Below, in pieces: positions 7,067-15,456 of a stretch of DNA of 64,000 bases. The notes under the pieces were generated by a model. That model worked only from the letters and a program-made list of their open reading frames with translations, ran no database searches and was not told the origin of the DNA. Positions within the stretch are counted from its first letter, which is position 1. The number at the start of each line of letters is the position of its first letter. Source of the DNA: an uncultured Paracoccaceae bacterium (lineage in GTDB: Bacteria; Pseudomonadota; Alphaproteobacteria; Rhodobacterales; Rhodobacteraceae); assembly GCA_951812615.1 (NCBI GenBank), contig CATOSU010000001.1:744001-808000 (forward strand). Reading direction: 5' to 3'. A program made the position numbers and the translations under genes.

Positions 7067-8371
7067 TTACTCTGCGGCCTGCGATGCCGGGTTGTTGGGA
7101 TGCGTGGTCCAGTTGGCATAAGCGTCTTCGACCACCTTGCCGGTGCGTTCGTCCACTGCGCCCGGCGCCAGTTCTTCCATGGTGATGCAGCCATCGACCG
7201 GACAGACATCGACGCACAGGTTACAGGCGACGCATTCCGCGTCGTTGACCTCGAACACCCGGCCCTCATGCATCCAGATCGCCTGATGCGATGTGTCCTC
7301 GCAGGCCGCGTAGCAGCGCCCGCATTTGATACAGGCATCCTGATCGATCCGGGCCTTGGTGATGTAATTGAGGTTCAGATACTGCCAGTCGGTCACGTTC
7401 GGCACCGCCTGACCGATGAAATCCGCCGTCGACGTATGGCCCTTTTCGTCCATCCATTGCGACAGGCCGGCAATCATTTCCTGCACCATGCGAAACCCGT
7501 AGGTCATCGCCGCGGTGCAGACCTGCACGTTGCCGGCGCCAAGGCTCATGAATTCTGCCGCGTCGCGCCACGTGGTCACACCGCCGATCGCACTGATCGG
7601 CAGGCCGCTTGTTTCCGTGTCGCGGGCGATCTCGGCCACCATGTTCAGTGCGATGGGCTTCACCGCCGGTCCGCAATAGCCGCCATGGCTGCCCTTGCCA
7701 TCAATCGAGGGTTCCGGCGACATCGTGTCGAGGTTCACCGAGGTGATGGAACTGATCGTATTGATCAGCGACACCGCATCCGCCCCGCCGTTATGCGCGG
7801 CCCGCGCCGGATAGCGGATATCGGTGATGTTCGGCGTCAGCTTCACGATCACCGGCTTGTCGTAATTGGCCTTGCACCAGCGCGTGACCATCTCGATGTA
7901 TTCCGGCACCTGCCCCACGGCGGCGCCCATGCCGCGTTCGCTCATCCCATGCGGGCAGCCGAAATTCAGCTCGATGCCGTCGGCGCCGGTTTCGGCCACC
8001 CGCGGGAGGATTGCTTTCCACGATGCCTCTTCGCAGGGCACCATGATGGAGACGATAACGGCACGGTCCGGATAGTCGGACTTGACGCGGGCGATCTCCT
8101 CAAGGTTCACCGACAGGGGCCGGTCGGTTATCAGTTCAATGTTGTTGAGGCCCAGCAGCCGCCGGTCGGCACCCCAGATCGCACCGTAGCGCGGGCCGTT
8201 CACGTTGACGATTGGCGGGCCGTCTTCGCCCAGGGTTTTCCAGACCACACCGCCCCAGCCGGCCTCGAAGGCGCGGCGGACGTTGTATTCCTTGTCCGTC
8301 GGCGGGGCCGACGCGAGCCAGAAGGGGTTGGGGCTGGTGATCCCAAGGAATTCGGTCGTCAGGTCAGCCAT
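7067..8371 (-). CDS. preA: NAD-dependent dihydropyrimidine dehydrogenase subunit PreA
   Basis: This 434-residue subunit reduces uracil or thymine to the 5,6-dihydro form together with PreT. The N-terminal dihydroorotate-dehydrogenase-like FMN barrel (residues about 5-310) has the active-site Cys in NFGCPHGMSERGMG and phosphate-binding ISAIGGVTTW. The C-terminus carries two ferredoxin-type 4Fe-4S motifs, CIKCGRCYAAC and CVACNLCVDVCP. The start is supported by GAGGAGGAT. It follows preT by 12 bp on the same transcript. Confidence 0.96.
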   Translation of the reverse strand: MADLTTEFLGITSPNPFWLASAPPTDKEYNVRRAFEAGWGGVVWKTLGEDGPPIVNVNGPRYGAIWGADRRLLGLNNIELITDRPLSVNLEEIARVKSDYPDRAVIVSIMVPCEEASWKAILPRVAETGADGIELNFGCPHGMSERGMGAAVGQVPEYIEMVTRWCKANYDKPVIVKLTPNITDIRYPARAAHNGGADAVSLINTISSITSVNLDTMSPEPSIDGKGSHGGYCGPAVKPIALNMVAEIARDTETSGLPISAIGGVTTWRDAAEFMSLGAGNVQVCTAAMTYGFRMVQEMIAGLSQWMDEKGHTSTADFIGQAVPNVTDWQYLNLNYITKARIDQDACIKCGRCYAACEDTSHQAIWMHEGRVFEVNDAECVACNLCVDVCPVDGCITMEELAPGAVDERTGKVVEDAYANWTTHPNNPASQAAE

Positions 8372-8383
8372 TGATCATCCTCC

Positions 8384-9721
8384 TCAGACGCGGGTCAGCG
8401 CCGCGTGAATATCCATCGCCGCATCGCGGCCCTCGGCCACGGCGGTCACCGTCAGGTCGTCGCCGCCGGCCGCGCAGTCGCCCCCGGCCCAGACACCGGC
8501 CACGGACGTGCGCCCGGCCCCGGTCACGGCGATCTTGCCGCCCTCCAGCGCCAGAGCCTCCGGCGCGCCGTCCAGCGTCTGGCCGATCGCCTTGAACACC
8601 TGATCGGCCGGCAGGGACAGGGTTTCGCCGGTCCCGGTGACCCGTCCGTCCACGACGCGGGTATATTCCAGATCGACCGACGCAACCGCCCCTTGCCCGG
8701 AGAGGGCCACCGGCATGACGTTGCACATCAGCCTCACGCCCCTGGAGGTGGCCAGATCCTGTTCGAACCGGCTGGCCGGCATCGCGTCCTGGCCGCGGCG
8801 ATAGACGATGGTGACGTTTTCCGCGCCCAGCAGCTTGGACTGAACCGCTGCATCGACCGCCGTCATCCCGCCGCCGATCACCACCACGTTGCGGCCGACC
8901 GGCACATCCGACAGGTCGCCGGACTGGCGCAGGTCGGCGATGAAATCCACGGCGTTGCACACACCGGCCATGTCCTCGCCCGGTGTGCGCAACGCGTTCA
9001 CGCCGCCCAGACCGATGGAGAGGAACACCGCGTCATGGGCTGCGCAAAGAGCGTCAAGGGTCACGTCCCGGCCAAGGGCCGATCCGGTCTGTACTGAAAT
9101 GCCACCGATTTTCAGCAGCCAGTCGACCTCGGATGCTGCGAAATCGTTCACCGTCTTGTAGGCGGCGATCCCGAATTCGTTGAGGCCGCCGGATTTGGCC
9201 CGCGCTTCGTGGATCACCACGTCATGTCCCAGCATCGCCAGCCGGTGCGCACAGGCCAGCCCCGCCGGTCCGGCGCCGACAACGGCCACGGTTTTGCCTG
9301 TGGGTGCCGCGCGGGTGAAGGGATGCGCGCCGGTTGCCATCAGAGTGTCGGTGGCATAGCGCTGTAACCGGCCGATCTCGACCGGTTTGGCCTCGGCGGT
9401 TTCCCGCACGCACACCTCTTCGCACAGGGTTTCAGTCGGACAGACCCGCGCGCACATGCCGCCCAGAATGTTCTGGTCAAAGATGGTGCGCGCCGCCGCT
9501 TCGGGCTGACCGGACTGAATCTGCCGGATGAAAAGCGGGATATCGATGTCGGTCGGACAGGCGGTCACGCAGGGCGCATCGTAACAGAAATAGCATCTGT
9601 CAGCAGCCACCGCCGCCTCGTGCGAGGCAAAAGGTGCATGCAAATCACTGAAATTCCCGGAAATTTCGGACGGTTCAATCCGCCCGGCCACGATACCCGG
9701 CGTTGTCTGACCCTGTGCCAT
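8384..9721 (-). CDS. preT: NAD-dependent dihydropyrimidine dehydrogenase subunit PreT
   Basis: This 445-residue electron-transfer subunit takes electrons from NAD(P)H and passes them through FAD and Fe-S clusters to PreA. The N-terminal Cys clusters CYFCYDAPCVTACP and GGMCARVCPTETLCEEVC bind 4Fe-4S centres. VAVVGAGPAGLACAHRLA (about 147-164) is the FAD fold, and VVVIGGGMTAVDAAV (about 284-298) the nucleotide fold. AGGAGACCTGA precedes the ATG. Its promoter region holds a palindrome resembling the RutR box, so it is probably co-regulated with hydA. Confidence 0.95.
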   Translation of the reverse strand: MAQGQTTPGIVAGRIEPSEISGNFSDLHAPFASHEAAVAADRCYFCYDAPCVTACPTDIDIPLFIRQIQSGQPEAAARTIFDQNILGGMCARVCPTETLCEEVCVRETAEAKPVEIGRLQRYATDTLMATGAHPFTRAAPTGKTVAVVGAGPAGLACAHRLAMLGHDVVIHEARAKSGGLNEFGIAAYKTVNDFAASEVDWLLKIGGISVQTGSALGRDVTLDALCAAHDAVFLSIGLGGVNALRTPGEDMAGVCNAVDFIADLRQSGDLSDVPVGRNVVVIGGGMTAVDAAVQSKLLGAENVTIVYRRGQDAMPASRFEQDLATSRGVRLMCNVMPVALSGQGAVASVDLEYTRVVDGRVTGTGETLSLPADQVFKAIGQTLDGAPEALALEGGKIAVTGAGRTSVAGVWAGGDCAAGGDDLTVTAVAEGRDAAMDIHAALTRV

Positions 9722-9774
9722 TCAGGTCTCCTGTTGGACGTCTTGTTTTTCCCAAGACTGCCACAATCAGAAAT

Positions 9775-9790
9775 TTTATCAAATGGTAAA
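9775..9790. promoter_or_regulatory. Degenerate RutR-like palindrome upstream of preT
   Basis: TTTATCAAATGGTAAA matches 11 of the 14 specified positions of the RutR box and is itself a near-palindrome. It lies about 55-70 bp upstream of the preT ATG. Binding by the rutR-like product is inferred. Confidence 0.5.
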
Positions 9791-9864
9791 TTTTTTGATT
9801 CGCCGAAAAAGACGGATCGGAACGCGTTGCGCAGGGCAGATCGGCTGTTTTTTGACCACCCGCG

Positions 9865-10575
9865 TCAGCGAAGGACCACCGGCGCGTCCAGCCAGTCCCG
9901 CAGGGCCTCAGCGGTCGCCTGCGGTTGTTCCAGCGTCGGCAGATGACCGGCGCCGGGGATCACGCGCAGCTCGGCATTTGGCATCAGCTCGGCCAGAAAG
10001 GCATGCCGCTTGGGCGAAACCAGCGTGTCGGCCTCGCCGCACACCACCAGCGCAGGAACCTTGCAGCGCCGCATCGTGCCCTGCTGATCGCGCCGCCGCT
10101 GCAAGGCGCGGGACTGGCGGGCAAAGACCTCGGGGCCCAGACCGGATGCCATCTGAACCACCTGCGCCATAACCTGCATCCGCCCGGGCCCCGGCACCAG
10201 ATGTTCGGGGCTGAGCGCGCCGCGCATCGCCTCGTCCATCTTGCCCATGCGGGCGGAAATGATCAGCGGTTCCCGCGCGGCGGCGGCATCAGGCGATTCA
10301 GCCAGCGGGCTGCAGCTCATCAGGCAGACACGCGTGACCCGGTCCGGGGCCCGGCGCAGAAGCTCCATGGCGACGATACCGCCGAATGACAGGCCGCACA
10401 GGGCAAATCTCGGCGGCAGAACATCCAGCAGCCCCGACGCGGTCTCCTCGATCCGGTCGCCCTGCCCGACCGGCACCGACATGACCGCGCGGTCACGGGA
10501 CAGTTCCCTGATCTGATACGAGAAAACCCCGGCGTCGCACATCATCGCGGGAAGCAGAACAAGAGGGTCCTTCAT
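9865..10575 (-). CDS. Alpha/beta-fold hydrolase
   Basis: This 236-residue single-domain alpha/beta hydrolase has the nucleophile elbow GLSFGG (Ser near residue 83), an acid in CGEADTLVS and the catalytic His in GAGHLPTLEQP. It resembles small esterases or the haloperoxidase/BioH-like group. It reads toward preT but is separated from it by about 140 bp containing the preT promoter palindrome, so co-regulation is doubtful. The substrate is unknown. Confidence 0.85.
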   Translation of the reverse strand: MKDPLVLLPAMMCDAGVFSYQIRELSRDRAVMSVPVGQGDRIEETASGLLDVLPPRFALCGLSFGGIVAMELLRRAPDRVTRVCLMSCSPLAESPDAAAAREPLIISARMGKMDEAMRGALSPEHLVPGPGRMQVMAQVVQMASGLGPEVFARQSRALQRRRDQQGTMRRCKVPALVVCGEADTLVSPKRHAFLAELMPNAELRVIPGAGHLPTLEQPQATAEALRDWLDAPVVLR

Positions 10576-10687
10576 GGCGTGTCATCCTCTGCCCGGGGTC
10601 GGCGGCACCATTGGCGCAGGCCTGCGCAAAGTCAACGCCGTTTGCCCCGGCACAGCGGCGGTTTTCAGCCACCGGGGCCCGTGCGCC

Positions 10688-11320
10688 CTAGGGATAGGCA
10701 ATCCCCCTGAACGCAGGAAAGTCCGCGTAGCGCTGCCGCCGCGCGGCCGCGGGTTCAACAGGCGCGGCCCCGGCCGCCAGAAGAGTGCCGCGCGGGGCAA
10801 TATAGCTGTCAATCCTGCGCAACGGATGCGGCCGCCAGACGAGGTTGAACGCACAGAGCTTGGGGAAGAACCAGATCTCGGAATAGTCCAGATGGTCGTG
10901 CATCCACCACGCCAGATCGCGCCAGTCGCGGCCTTCGGCATACTGATCGGCAAACCACGGGATCACCACCGAGGCGCCCGCGATCCGGTCGTCGCCGTCC
11001 GCCCGGTCCCAGATATGGCATTCCAGCGGGTTGTCGTTGCGGGCACAGTTCAGCCGGTTTTCATTGCCAAACCGGTTCAGCTCCGGCGACCGGTAGCCAG
11101 ACCGCACCGCGACGCGGCCAAAGGTGTCTTCTAACGGGTCCATCAGGGTTTCACAAAAGGCCCGTCCGCAGGTCACCGCCAGATCCGGGTTTTCCGGGAT
11201 GTTCTGGCGTTCATGGAAATTGCCGATCTCGGAATACAGGAAATCGCGCATGAAGAAATGCCGCGACAGGCGCACACGGCCCAGCGTCTCAAGGCTCCAC
11301 ATGCTGCCGGGCCGGCGCAT
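10688..11320 (-). CDS. Peptidase M15-like hypothetical protein
   Basis: This protein of about 210 residues contains SGYRSPELN, the hallmark segment of the M15 D-Ala-D-Ala carboxypeptidase fold, followed by a His-Asp pair in ECHIWD. The rest of the M15 zinc site (the later HxH) is not obvious, so catalysis is uncertain. I start it at 11320 because that ATG follows the stop of the upstream hydrolase by one base, whereas a longer frame would overlap that gene. There is no signal peptide. It ends a three-gene unit with two alpha/beta hydrolases. Confidence 0.65.
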   Translation of the reverse strand: MRRPGSMWSLETLGRVRLSRHFFMRDFLYSEIGNFHERQNIPENPDLAVTCGRAFCETLMDPLEDTFGRVAVRSGYRSPELNRFGNENRLNCARNDNPLECHIWDRADGDDRIAGASVVIPWFADQYAEGRDWRDLAWWMHDHLDYSEIWFFPKLCAFNLVWRPHPLRRIDSYIAPRGTLLAAGAAPVEPAAARRQRYADFPAFRGIAYP

Positions 11321-11321
11321 C

Positions 11322-12311
11322 TCAGAGCCCCTTCGCGCGCAACCATGCCAGCATGCCCTGCACCGCCGGGCCGGTGCCCGCAGGAGACATGATATCACCG
11401 GCGATCACATGCGCGCCCGGGTCCATCCCGTCGGTCACGTCGACCAGTTCCAGCGCGGCCGGGCCGCCCCAGCGGGCCGCGATCTGTTGCGTGACTTCCG
11501 CCCGCACGACCTGATCATGCGCTGAAATCCAGAACAGCGCGGGGATCGTCACCTCGCCAAAATCCATATCGACTACCGCATCCACCAGCGCCGCCATCGG
11601 CAGCACCGCCCGGATCGGGTAATCCGTGCTCCAATACGTGCCCTGCGCCGCGTTCTGCGGCTCGAAACTGCGCCGCTCACCCGCCAGCAAGGGCAGCCAC
11701 CATTCCGCACCGGGAAAGGTCAGCAGCGGCGCAGAGCTGTCGTTGATGCCGAAATTCGGCGACACGAAGATCATCGCGGCCACGTTTTCGGACATCGCCG
11801 TGTCGAAGGCGGCGGCGGCCGACAGCGTGCCGCCGGTCGAGGTGGACAGCACGACCACCTTTTCGCCAACCGCCCGGGCCGCGGCCAGCCCCTCGGCCAT
11901 GTCCTGCATCCAGTCATTGATCACCGGCTCGCCCATCGCGTCGCCGCCGCGCCCATGCCCGGCCAGCCGCGTGTAGATCAGGTTCGCCCCCAGCGCCTCG
12001 GCCAGCTGATCGGGCACCGGGCGGATCTCTTCGGAGGTGGCGGAAAACCCGTGCACATACAGGATCGAGACCGGGGTGCGCTGCTCTTTGAACCCGTCCT
12101 GCCAGACCACCCGCTTTTCCACCCCCGGGGTGATGTCGTCCCGGGTCGCCTCGGTTGTCTCGAAATAGACCTGCACCCCTTCGCCGAAGCGGCGCGGGTC
12201 GAACCCGGCTTCCAGATCGACCGGCTCGCGCGGCCCGAAAACCCACAGCGCGATGATGCCCAGCGCAATCACGGTGATGATCTGCAACACGATCCTGATC
12301 AGTTTCAGCAT
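11322..12311 (-). CDS. Membrane-anchored alpha/beta hydrolase
   Basis: The 329-residue product has an N-terminal hydrophobic anchor or uncleaved signal (residues about 3-24), then an alpha/beta hydrolase domain with oxyanion segment LYVHGFSATS, the nucleophile in VVLSTSTGGT, an acid in ISAHDQVV and a likely His in DPGAHVIAG. It overlaps the upstream hydrolase gene by 7 bp and abuts the M15-like gene. It is likely an envelope-facing lipase or esterase; the substrate is unknown. Confidence 0.85.
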   Translation of the reverse strand: MLKLIRIVLQIITVIALGIIALWVFGPREPVDLEAGFDPRRFGEGVQVYFETTEATRDDITPGVEKRVVWQDGFKEQRTPVSILYVHGFSATSEEIRPVPDQLAEALGANLIYTRLAGHGRGGDAMGEPVINDWMQDMAEGLAAARAVGEKVVVLSTSTGGTLSAAAAFDTAMSENVAAMIFVSPNFGINDSSAPLLTFPGAEWWLPLLAGERRSFEPQNAAQGTYWSTDYPIRAVLPMAALVDAVVDMDFGEVTIPALFWISAHDQVVRAEVTQQIAARWGGPAALELVDVTDGMDPGAHVIAGDIMSPAGTGPAVQGMLAWLRAKGL

Positions 12312-13078
12312 TCCGGCTCCTGTTCTTGCGCACCGGCGCCGGACACCTCTGCCACCGCCTGTTCGATCAGCCGCAGGCAGGCGTCATCGGAAAACCGGTG
12401 ATCGGCGTCCCGGACCAGCGTCAGCCGCATATCCGCGCATTCGGCATGATTCAGCAGCTGCAGCGCGGTCTCGGTGCGCACCGCCGTATCGGCCGTGCCC
12501 TGCAGAGAGCGCACCGGGAAAGGCAGCGCCAGCGGTGCACGCAACACCAGCGACCGGCGTCCGTCTTCGATCATCTTCGGCGTCACCACGTAGGGCTCCA
12601 TGTAGTCCGACGGCAGCTCCACGTTACCGCCGGCCAAAATCGTCTGCCGCTGCGCCTCGGTGAACCCGGCCCAGTACCCGTCCTCGGTGAAATCCGGAGC
12701 CGCGGCGATGGTGACCATGCCGGCAATGCGTCCGGGCCGCGCGCGGGCCAGCAGCAACGCCTGCCAGCCGCCCATGGAGGACCCGACGACAATCAGCGGC
12801 CCCTCCGTCAGTGCGTCGATCGCGGCAACCGTGTCCTCGTGCCAGTCCGCGATCGAGCCGTCCTCGAACCGGCCGCTGCTGCGGCCATGACCGGAATAGT
12901 CGAACCGCAGAAACGCCCGGCCCCGCGCCCGGGCCCAGTCCTCAAGATGCACCGCCTTGGTGCCCTCCATGTCCGATTTCAGCCCGCCCAGGAACACCAC
13001 TGCCGGCCCGGTCCCCTCCGTCCGGGCATAAGCCAGCCTGCGACCCTGCGGCGTCTCCAGAAAACTCAGCTCTGACAT
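12305..13078 (-). CDS. Alpha/beta hydrolase (ABHD10-like)
   Basis: This 257-residue cytosolic hydrolase has GHGRSSG, nucleophile elbow GSSMGGWQA, an acid in LQGTADTAV and a catalytic His in RDADHRFS. Overall it resembles the bacterial ABHD10/acyl-protein thioesterase-like group. GGGAGGAGCC precedes the ATG. It is the first gene of the three-gene unit running to 10688 and overlaps the next gene, indicating translational coupling. Confidence 0.85.
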   Translation of the reverse strand: MSELSFLETPQGRRLAYARTEGTGPAVVFLGGLKSDMEGTKAVHLEDWARARGRAFLRFDYSGHGRSSGRFEDGSIADWHEDTVAAIDALTEGPLIVVGSSMGGWQALLLARARPGRIAGMVTIAAAPDFTEDGYWAGFTEAQRQTILAGGNVELPSDYMEPYVVTPKMIEDGRRSLVLRAPLALPFPVRSLQGTADTAVRTETALQLLNHAECADMRLTLVRDADHRFSDDACLRLIEQAVAEVSGAGAQEQEPEC

Positions 13079-13170
13079 GGCTCCTCCCGGTTTTCGCCGA
13101 CTGTATCCGTATTCGCCGCGGCTTCAATCCGCCTTTGCAGCCGCACGGCCGGCGGACCCGTCACCCGGCC

Positions 13171-13203
13171 CTTCATCTTTGCGCAAATACTCCCGCCGGA
13201 GGC
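13171..13203. repeat. Dispersed intergenic motif, copy 2
   Basis: CTTCATCTTTGCGCAAATACTCC followed by CGCCGGAGG sits between ribE and the hydrolase cluster. It has the same core as the elements at 4440, 33287 and 44341. Read on the minus strand it mimics a short coding stretch (EYLRKDEG), which I do not regard as a gene. Confidence 0.75.
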
Positions 13204-13293
13204 GTCCGGCCCCGCGCCCGGATCCGGCGGTGCAGAGACATGTCAGCCCGAGGACCGCGCCCCGAGGATCCGGCCGCAGGCCGGTGACGAGAC

Positions 13294-13314
13294 AAAAAAG
13301 CGTGCGCGGCACGC
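13294..13314 (-). terminator. Rho-independent terminator of ribE
   Basis: On the minus strand, GCGTGC-CGC-GCACGC forms a hairpin followed directly by six T, 14 bp past the ribE stop. Confidence 0.75.
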
Positions 13315-13327
13315 GCACTCCGCACGC

Positions 13328-13915
13328 CTAGGCGGTTTCGGCCAGCCGCGCGACGTAGCGGGCCAGCGTGTCGATCTCAAGGTTGACCGCGTCGCCCTCG
13401 CCGACCTCTCCCCATGTGGTGACCTCTTTGGTGTGCGGGATCAGGTTCACGCCGAACTGATCACCCTGCACCTCGTTCACCGTCAGCGACGTCCCGTTCA
13501 GCGCCACCGATCCCTTGGGCGCGATGAACCGCGACAGGTCCGCAGGCGCGCGGAACCGGATCCGCGTGCTGTCGCCGTCTTCGCTGACCGACACCACCCG
13601 CGCCACCCCGTCGACATGGCCCGACACGATATGCCCGCCGAGTTCGTCCCCGACGCGCAGCGCGCGTTCCAGGTTGACCCGGCCGCCGACGCGCCAGTCG
13701 CCGATATTGGTTTTCGACACGGTTTCGGCGCTGATCTGCACGTCGTACCAGCCCGGCCCCAGCGCGATCACCGTCAGGCACACCCCGTCGCTGGCAATCG
13801 ATGCGCCGATATCGATGCCTGCGGTATCGTAACCGGTGGAGATCCGCGCACGCAGATCGCCCGCCTTTTCCAGTTCAGCGATTTTGCCTATGTCGGTGAT
13901 GATACCGGTGAACAT
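13328..13915 (-). CDS. ribE: Riboflavin synthase alpha chain
   Basis: This 195-residue enzyme dismutates two 6,7-dimethyl-8-ribityllumazines into riboflavin. The two lumazine-binding repeats are visible: an N-terminal MFTGII start with GASIASDGVCLTV, and a second half with GHIVSGHVDG and GSVALNGTSLTVNEV. The ATG at 13915 is chosen because MFTGI is the invariant family start. It is separated from ribD-nrdR (18.6-20.2 kb, same strand) by an oppositely oriented capsule block and has its own terminator. Confidence 0.95.
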   Translation of the reverse strand: MFTGIITDIGKIAELEKAGDLRARISTGYDTAGIDIGASIASDGVCLTVIALGPGWYDVQISAETVSKTNIGDWRVGGRVNLERALRVGDELGGHIVSGHVDGVARVVSVSEDGDSTRIRFRAPADLSRFIAPKGSVALNGTSLTVNEVQGDQFGVNLIPHTKEVTTWGEVGEGDAVNLEIDTLARYVARLAETA

Positions 13916-14070
13916 GCCGTGCCCTTTCCTCTGTCTGCACCTCACCTAATCGGCGGGCGCGGCACGGACAAGCCTCTCCGGCTTGCACGGCCGCCTTGCC
14001 CGCGCCATAGTTTTGCCGAACCGCGATGTTAGGACATGGGTCAATGCCGATCTGGCGCAAAGGGACACCA

Positions 14071-15363
14071 ATGCCGAGCCCGTCACCGACGTCACGCGTG
14101 TTTCTGTTTTTGCAGGGCCCTCACGGACCCTTCTTTAACGCGCTTGGCCGCATGGTTCAGTCCGCGGGCTGCACCGTCTGGCGCGTCGGGTTCAATGCCG
14201 GCGACCGGGCGTTCTGGTTCGACCCGTCCACCTACCTGCCCTATCGCGGCACCGTCGATGACTGGGGCGCGGAGTTTGCGAAAATCGTCGACACGCGGCG
14301 GGTCACCGACATCGTGCTCTACGGAGACACCCGCCCGATCCATGCCGATGCGATCGCCGAGGCCCGACGGCTGGGCCTGCGCATCCACGTCTTCGAGGAA
14401 GGCTATATGCGCCCCTACTGGGTGACCTACGAACGCGGCGGATCGAACGGCAATTCCCGTCTGATGAACATGACCATTCCGGACATGCAGACCGCGCTGG
14501 CGCAGTCGGACATGGAAGCGCCGCTGCCGCCGGGCCACTGGGGCGACATGCGCCAGCACGTCTTTTACGGCGCGCTGTACCATTGGTTCGTCCTGTTCCG
14601 GAACGGCGATTACCGCAATTTCCAGCCGCACCGGGCGCTGTCCGTGGCCAAGGAGTTTCAGCTTTACCTGAAACGCCTGCTGCTGATGCCGGCGCAGGCG
14701 GCCGACCGGATCCTGTCCACATGGCGCATCCGCAACGGCGGGTTTCCCTATCACCTTGCGCTGTTGCAGCTGGAACATGACAGCAGCTTTCAGAAACATT
14801 CCCCGTTCTCGACCATGACCGAGTTTCTGGCCGAGATCATGGAAGGGTTTGCCGCCGGTGCGCCACAGCATCATCACCTTGTCGTCAAGGTGCATCCGCT
14901 GGAAGACGGCCGGGTGCCGATCCGCCGCGAAGTCAGGCGCCTTGCCCGTCAGCACGGGCTGAGCGACCGGGTGCACTATGTGCGGGGCGGCAAGCTGGCG
15001 CAGCTTCTGAACGACGCGCGCAGCGCCGCAACGGTCAATTCCACCGCCGGCCAGCAGGTGCTGTGGCGGGGCATTCCGATCAAGGTGTTCGGCAAGGCGG
15101 TCTATGCCAAGCCCGAATTCGTATCGACCCAGCCGCTGAAGGAATTTTTCGCCGGGGCCAGCCGGCCGGACAACCGGGCGTACCGGGATTTCCGGCGGTT
15201 CCTTCTGGAAACCAGCCAGCTGCCGGGCGGTTTCTACTCGGCTCGTGGCCGGCGTCAGCTGCTGCGCCAGGTCGTCGACATGATGCTGGCCGACGACGAT
15301 CCGTACGATGCCTTGAAGTCGGGCACAGCGGCCCCGCGGCAACAGTTGCGGATCGTGAACTGA
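14071..15363 (+). CDS. kpsS: Capsular polysaccharide export protein KpsS-like (Kdo transferase)
   Basis: This protein of about 430 residues belongs to the KpsS/LipB family, which adds the beta-Kdo linker to the lipid anchor of group 2 capsules at the inner membrane. Family-like segments include FLFLQGPHGPFF at the start, HVFEEGYMRPYW, HPLEDGR and the C-terminal STAGQQVLWRGIP. The ATG at 14071 has AAAGGGA upstream; an earlier ATG lacks one. It opens a three-gene plus-strand capsule unit (kpsS, outer-membrane export protein, kpsC) lying between ribE and ribD. Confidence 0.88.
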   Translation: MPSPSPTSRVFLFLQGPHGPFFNALGRMVQSAGCTVWRVGFNAGDRAFWFDPSTYLPYRGTVDDWGAEFAKIVDTRRVTDIVLYGDTRPIHADAIAEARRLGLRIHVFEEGYMRPYWVTYERGGSNGNSRLMNMTIPDMQTALAQSDMEAPLPPGHWGDMRQHVFYGALYHWFVLFRNGDYRNFQPHRALSVAKEFQLYLKRLLLMPAQAADRILSTWRIRNGGFPYHLALLQLEHDSSFQKHSPFSTMTEFLAEIMEGFAAGAPQHHHLVVKVHPLEDGRVPIRREVRRLARQHGLSDRVHYVRGGKLAQLLNDARSAATVNSTAGQQVLWRGIPIKVFGKAVYAKPEFVSTQPLKEFFAGASRPDNRAYRDFRRFLLETSQLPGGFYSARGRRQLLRQVVDMMLADDDPYDALKSGTAAPRQQLRIVN

Positions 15364-15456
15364 AGACAAGCAAGCGGGACTGGATTTTTCGCCCAGATTC
15401 CGATAGCTTGCGAAAAAAAGTTGAGGCAGAACAATACAGGTCGAGGAGACCGAGCA

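Noticed and set aside
13124..13318. A 64-codon minus-strand frame between ribE and the hydrolases
   Set aside because: It is largely the dispersed intergenic motif and the ribE terminator read as protein.
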